This document shows positions 61,204 to 64,000 of a DNA stretch of 64,000 nucleotides, in pieces. The stretch spans positions 102,827 to 166,826 of the forward strand of contig NZ_JAATEM010000016.1 in assembly GCF_012034205.1 (NCBI RefSeq), written 5' to 3'. Positions within the stretch are counted from its first letter, which is position 1. Every line of letters begins with the position of its first letter. Source of the DNA: Streptomyces composti (GTDB taxonomy: Bacteria > Actinomycetota > Actinomycetes > Streptomycetales > Streptomycetaceae). Position numbers and translations under genes: made by a program. Below the pieces are notes generated by a model. That model was not told the origin of the DNA and did not search any database. It saw only the letters and a list, made by a program, of their open reading frames with translations.

Positions 61204-62592
61204 TCACGGTCGCGGCGGCTTGCCCTCCCCGTACAGCCAGTCGGACCAGACGGCTGTGAAGTCCCGCTCCGGGAAGCGGCGTTCGACGAAAGCGATGAAG
61301 TCCGCGGTGTCCGCGTTGCCGTGCCGGTGCTCGCGGGCCCAGCCGCGGATCAGGGCGGAGAAGCCGGCGTCGCCCACCGTCTGCCGGATCCGGTGCAGCA
61401 CCATCGCGCCCCGCCAGTAGACCGGCACGTCCGAGATGTGCGCCGCGTCGGGCGGCTCGGCCGGCGGGAAGGACCACAACGCCTCGGCGGACTCCGCGTC
61501 CGGGAAGTACGCGCCCTCGTAGAGCGCGTCGAAGGTCTGCTGGGCGGTGTCCCCGCCGTGGTCCTCCTGCCACAGCCACTCCGCGTAGGTGGCGAACCCC
61601 TCGTTCAGCCACATGTCCCGCCAGGACTCGGGGGTGACGGAGTCGCCGTACCACTGGTGCGCCAGCTCGTGCACCAGCAGACCGGTGTCCGGGGCGCCCG
61701 GGAAGACGGGGCGGGTCTGGGTCTCCAGGGCGTAGCCCGAGTCCTCCGGCCGCTCGACGATCACGCCCGCCGAGGAGAACGGATACCGCCCGAACCGGCG
61801 CTGCGCCCAGTCCAGCACGCGGGGCAGCTCGGCCAGGGCGTCCCGGCTCGCCTCCGCCACCGCCGGATCGACCGCCGTGAGCAGCGGCACGCCGCCGGGC
61901 GTCCGGCCGCGCGCGATGTCGTAGCGGCCGATCGCGACGGTGGCGAGATAGCTCGCCATCGGTTCGGCGGTCCGCCACCTGAAGGTCGTACGGCCGTCCC
62001 GGGTGCGCTGCCCGGCCGGCTCCCCGTTGGACACCGCCGTCAGCCCCCGCGGCACGGTCACGGCGACGGTGTAGGTGGCCTTGTCCGAGGGGTGGTGGTT
62101 GCCGGGGAACCACGCCATGGAGCCCACCGGTTCACCCAGCGCCAGCGCCCCGTCCGCGGTGGGCAGCCAGCCCTCCTCGGAGCCGTCCGGGTCGGTGAGG
62201 GTGCGCGGGGTGCCGGAGTAGCGGACCGTCAGCCGGAAGGTGCGGTTCTGCCGCAGCTCCTCGGCGGGACGCACGGTCAGCTCCTGCCCCGCCCTGTTCC
62301 AGCGGGCCTCGGCCCCGCCCACGGTGACGCGCTCCACCTCCAGGCCCGTCAGGTCGAGGTTGAGCGAGGAGAGCCTGCGGGTGGTGCGGGCGGTGAGCGT
62401 CGCGGTGCCGGTGAGCTGCCGGGTGCGGGGCTCCCAGGCCAGGCGGAGGTCGTAGTGCGTGACGTCGTAGCCGCCGTTGCCCGCCTTGGGGAAGTACGGG
62501 TCGCGCAGCCCGGAGGCCCCCGGGGTGCCGTCCACGCCGCCGCACCCGGCGAGCAGGGCGAGCACGGCGATCAGGGACCGGTGAGCACGCAC
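61204..62592 (-). CDS. M1-family zinc metallopeptidase, lipoprotein
   Basis: 462 residues, GTG start. A lipoprotein signal ends in the lipobox LAGC (Cys near residue 17), so the enzyme is anchored outside the membrane. The N-terminal beta domain of M1 peptidases is followed by the zinc site HELAHQWYGDSVTPESW with the third ligand Glu in LNEGFATY (HExxH-x18-E). The exopeptidase motif GxMEN is not evident; the matching segment reads DSGYALETQT, as in several secreted M1 relatives. It cleaves N-terminal residues from peptides. The C-terminal helical domain is short. Confidence 0.92.
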   Translation of the reverse strand: MRAHRSLIAVLALLAGCGGVDGTPGASGLRDPYFPKAGNGGYDVTHYDLRLAWEPRTRQLTGTATLTARTTRRLSSLNLDLTGLEVERVTVGGAEARWNRAGQELTVRPAEELRQNRTFRLTVRYSGTPRTLTDPDGSEEGWLPTADGALALGEPVGSMAWFPGNHHPSDKATYTVAVTVPRGLTAVSNGEPAGQRTRDGRTTFRWRTAEPMASYLATVAIGRYDIARGRTPGGVPLLTAVDPAVAEASRDALAELPRVLDWAQRRFGRYPFSSAGVIVERPEDSGYALETQTRPVFPGAPDTGLLVHELAHQWYGDSVTPESWRDMWLNEGFATYAEWLWQEDHGGDTAQQTFDALYEGAYFPDAESAEALWSFPPAEPPDAAHISDVPVYWRGAMVLHRIRQTVGDAGFSALIRGWAREHRHGNADTADFIAFVERRFPERDFTAVWSDWLYGEGKPPRP

Positions 62593-62709
62593 TTTCCGAT
62601 CCTAAGAGCCGCACGGCCGGATCCACCGGTACTCCAGGGGGTGTCCGGAAGCTGCTGCCGCGGGCCGGCCCGGTCGGCGGCACGGCGGCGGCATGACACC
62701 ATCGCCTGC

Positions 62710-63210
62710 GTGCTCGACATCGGCTACGCCCTCTCCAACCGCTTCCCCGACCCCCCGCAGACCGACTACCGCCGCGCGGACGTCCGTGCCCTGCGCCACG
62801 ACCTGTTCTGCGGGGACGTCTATCTCGCCGACACCGAGTCGGACCGGGAGATCTCCACGGCCTGGGGATGGGTGCCGGTGCTCGACTTCGCGTGGGCGCT
62901 GTGCGACATCGTGGAGCGCGTCGACCGGGACCCGGCCGGCTCCCGCGCCTCCCGCCCGCAGCACGCGGAGCTGGACTTCACCGAGTCGACCGACCGCCTG
63001 CTCTTCGAGCGCCGCTTCGGCTGGGTGGACATCGAGGCGGAATGGCTGCCCGCCGCCGAGCCCCCGCTGACCTTCTCCCACGCCGAACTCCGCCGCGAGG
63101 CCCGGGACTTCCTGCACGACCTGATCGCCGACCTGGTCGACCTGCACGACGACCTCGGCGAGAACCCGGCGATCTGGACCCTCCAGGCCCGCTATCCCCG
63201 CGTCACATGA
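62710..63210 (+). CDS. conserved hypothetical protein
   Basis: 166 residues from the GTG at 62710 with CACCAT seven bases upstream. Acidic, with many Trp: YALSNRFPDPPQTDYRRADV, STAWGWVPVLDFAWALCDIV, RRFGWVDIEAEWLP, ARDFLHDLIADLVDLHDDLG. There is no signal peptide or metal motif. I do not recognise the family; similar short acidic proteins of unknown role are common in actinobacteria. It is divergent from the M1 peptidase gene. Confidence 0.75.
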   Translation: MLDIGYALSNRFPDPPQTDYRRADVRALRHDLFCGDVYLADTESDREISTAWGWVPVLDFAWALCDIVERVDRDPAGSRASRPQHAELDFTESTDRLLFERRFGWVDIEAEWLPAAEPPLTFSHAELRREARDFLHDLIADLVDLHDDLGENPAIWTLQARYPRVT

Positions 63211-63234
63211 CCGGTCCCCACCACACCGCCGCCC

Positions 63235-63912
63235 TCACCCCTCCACCCTGATCCCCAGCTGACCGGCCAGCAGCGGTGCCAGATCCAGCAGTTGCCCCGT
63301 GCTGATCACCGCCCCCGCCAGCCGGTCCACACCTCCCGCGATCTCCAGCGACGCCACCCCCCGCAGATCGACGTCCGTCAGCGTGGCCCCGGTGAGATCC
63401 ACGCCCTTCAGCGCGCAGTCCACGAACTCCACCCGCTCCAGCCGGGCGCCGCCGAAGTCCGGCTCGACCAGCACACAGCCCTCGAAAACGACGTCTCTCA
63501 GCCGGGCCGCGCGCAGATTCAGGAAGTCGATCTTCCCGCCCCGGACCAGCACCCGCTCCAGCACCGCGCCGTGCAGTTGCGTGCCGCCGAGGCGCGCGTC
63601 GGTCAGCTCGACGTCGCGCAGGGTCGCCTCCGCGAGCCCGGTGCCCACACCCCGGACACCGGCGAGCACCGAGTCCAGGATCCGTGCCCGGGACAGCCGC
63701 GTCTCGTCCAGCGCGCACCCGGTCAGCGCGCAGTCCATGAACCGGGCACCGCCCCCGTCCTGCCCGGACAGGTCCGCCTCCCGGAACTCCAGCCCGTCGT
63801 AGTCCCCGTCCGGCTCCAGCCCGCTCCCCTCGAACCGCTCCAGCGCGGGCAGCCGCAGCTCGGGCCGCCGCGCCCCCTTCACTCCCGTACCGCCCGCCGC
63901 TCTCCTCGCCAT
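63235..63912 (-). CDS. pentapeptide-repeat protein
   Basis: 225 residues from the ATG at 63912. Repeats of A(D/N)LxX type run from about residue 40 to 190: LEFREADLSG, ARFMDCALTG, ATLRDVELTD, ARLGGTQLHG, ARLRDVVFEG, ARLERVEFVD, ATLTDVDLRG. They form a right-handed quadrilateral helix. Some members mimic DNA and inhibit gyrase (Qnr/MfpA), but this one is irregular and lacks obvious Qnr features. CAGCAT lies six bases before the ATG. It converges on the hypothetical gene, 24 bases apart. Confidence 0.88.
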   Translation of the reverse strand: MARRAAGGTGVKGARRPELRLPALERFEGSGLEPDGDYDGLEFREADLSGQDGGGARFMDCALTGCALDETRLSRARILDSVLAGVRGVGTGLAEATLRDVELTDARLGGTQLHGAVLERVLVRGGKIDFLNLRAARLRDVVFEGCVLVEPDFGGARLERVEFVDCALKGVDLTGATLTDVDLRGVASLEIAGGVDRLAGAVISTGQLLDLAPLLAGQLGIRVEG

Positions 63913-64000
63913 GCCCCCATGCTGCACCCCGCCACTGACAACGCCCGTGACCTGCGACTTCACCACCCATGTCACATTCCGGGGCGCTCGAGCGGTCCTA

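Overview
The window is a piece of actinobacterial, almost certainly Streptomyces, chromosome. GC is very high and third codon positions are nearly always G or C. Many genes start with GTG directly behind a TANNNT -10 element (leaderless). The families are typical of Streptomyces: DUF2771, DUF3027, DUF3263, DUF2530, futalosine menaquinone genes, a CdgB-type diguanylate cyclase, mycothiol-linked MDMPI proteins, DasR-type operators and a nagK-nagA pair. It looks like core chromosome. I see no biosynthetic gene cluster, prophage, IS element, CRISPR array, rRNA or tRNA.

Layout. 1-6.9 kb: end of a TetR-like gene, secreted beta-propeller protein, SGNH hydrolase, AadA-like nucleotidyltransferase, aldo/keto reductase, then a MarR-MFS-ThpR-small membrane protein group. 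6.9-16.7 kb: purine permease, CtpE-like P-type ATPase, a large sacsin-like GHKL ATPase, a frameshifted PD-(D/E)XK gene, DUF3027. 17-23 kb: MFS, DUF2771 lipoprotein, mqnB-mqnD, cold-shock protein, HAD phosphatase, membrane protein. 23-31 kb: an XPB-associated protein and XPB helicase pair, a decayed membrane protein gene, a HelD-type helicase. 31-42 kb: CutC, MDMPI proteins (one fused to a GNAT domain), HD hydrolase, DUF4031, MurR/RpiR regulator plus MurQ, a frameshifted YjbR-HhH gene, carboxylesterase, old yellow enzyme, ABM-like protein. 42-46.6 kb: GroEL behind two CIRCE elements, CspA, then a sulfur-carrier protein and a threonine-synthase-family enzyme behind a SAM-I riboswitch. 46.8-55 kb: GpgS, OtsA, OtsB, DUF3263, a sugar-binding lipoprotein, NagK, NagA, a PfkB kinase. 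55-64 kb: decayed secreted protein, CBM35 protein, CdgB, flavin reductase, frameshifted GNAT, ArfB, TerD, M1 peptidase, hypothetical protein, pentapeptide protein.

How the parts fit. The most notable unit is the threonine-synthase-like gene (45199-46503), the diglycine-ended sulfur carrier (44833-45108) and the SAM-I riboswitch at 46519-46670. A SAM-repressed threonine synthase makes little sense. A SAM-repressed homocysteine synthase using O-phosphohomoserine and a thiocarboxylated carrier does, and such a MetM/MetO route has, to my recollection, been described in Streptomyces. Amino-sugar recycling is a second theme: MurQ with its RpiR regulator, NagK, NagA and a sugar-binding protein, with two DasR-like sites between the last group and a third such site before cutC. 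Sporulation and stress signalling show at cdgB (BldD-like and CRP-like sites), groEL (two CIRCE), and an ABM-like gene under a SoxR-type promoter.

Five genes carry single-base frame disruptions (14848-15718, 28106-28497, 37414-38002, 55140-55462, 59313-59785). All are short accessory genes and most breaks are one-base deletions. They are either real decay or residual sequencing error, and raw reads would decide.
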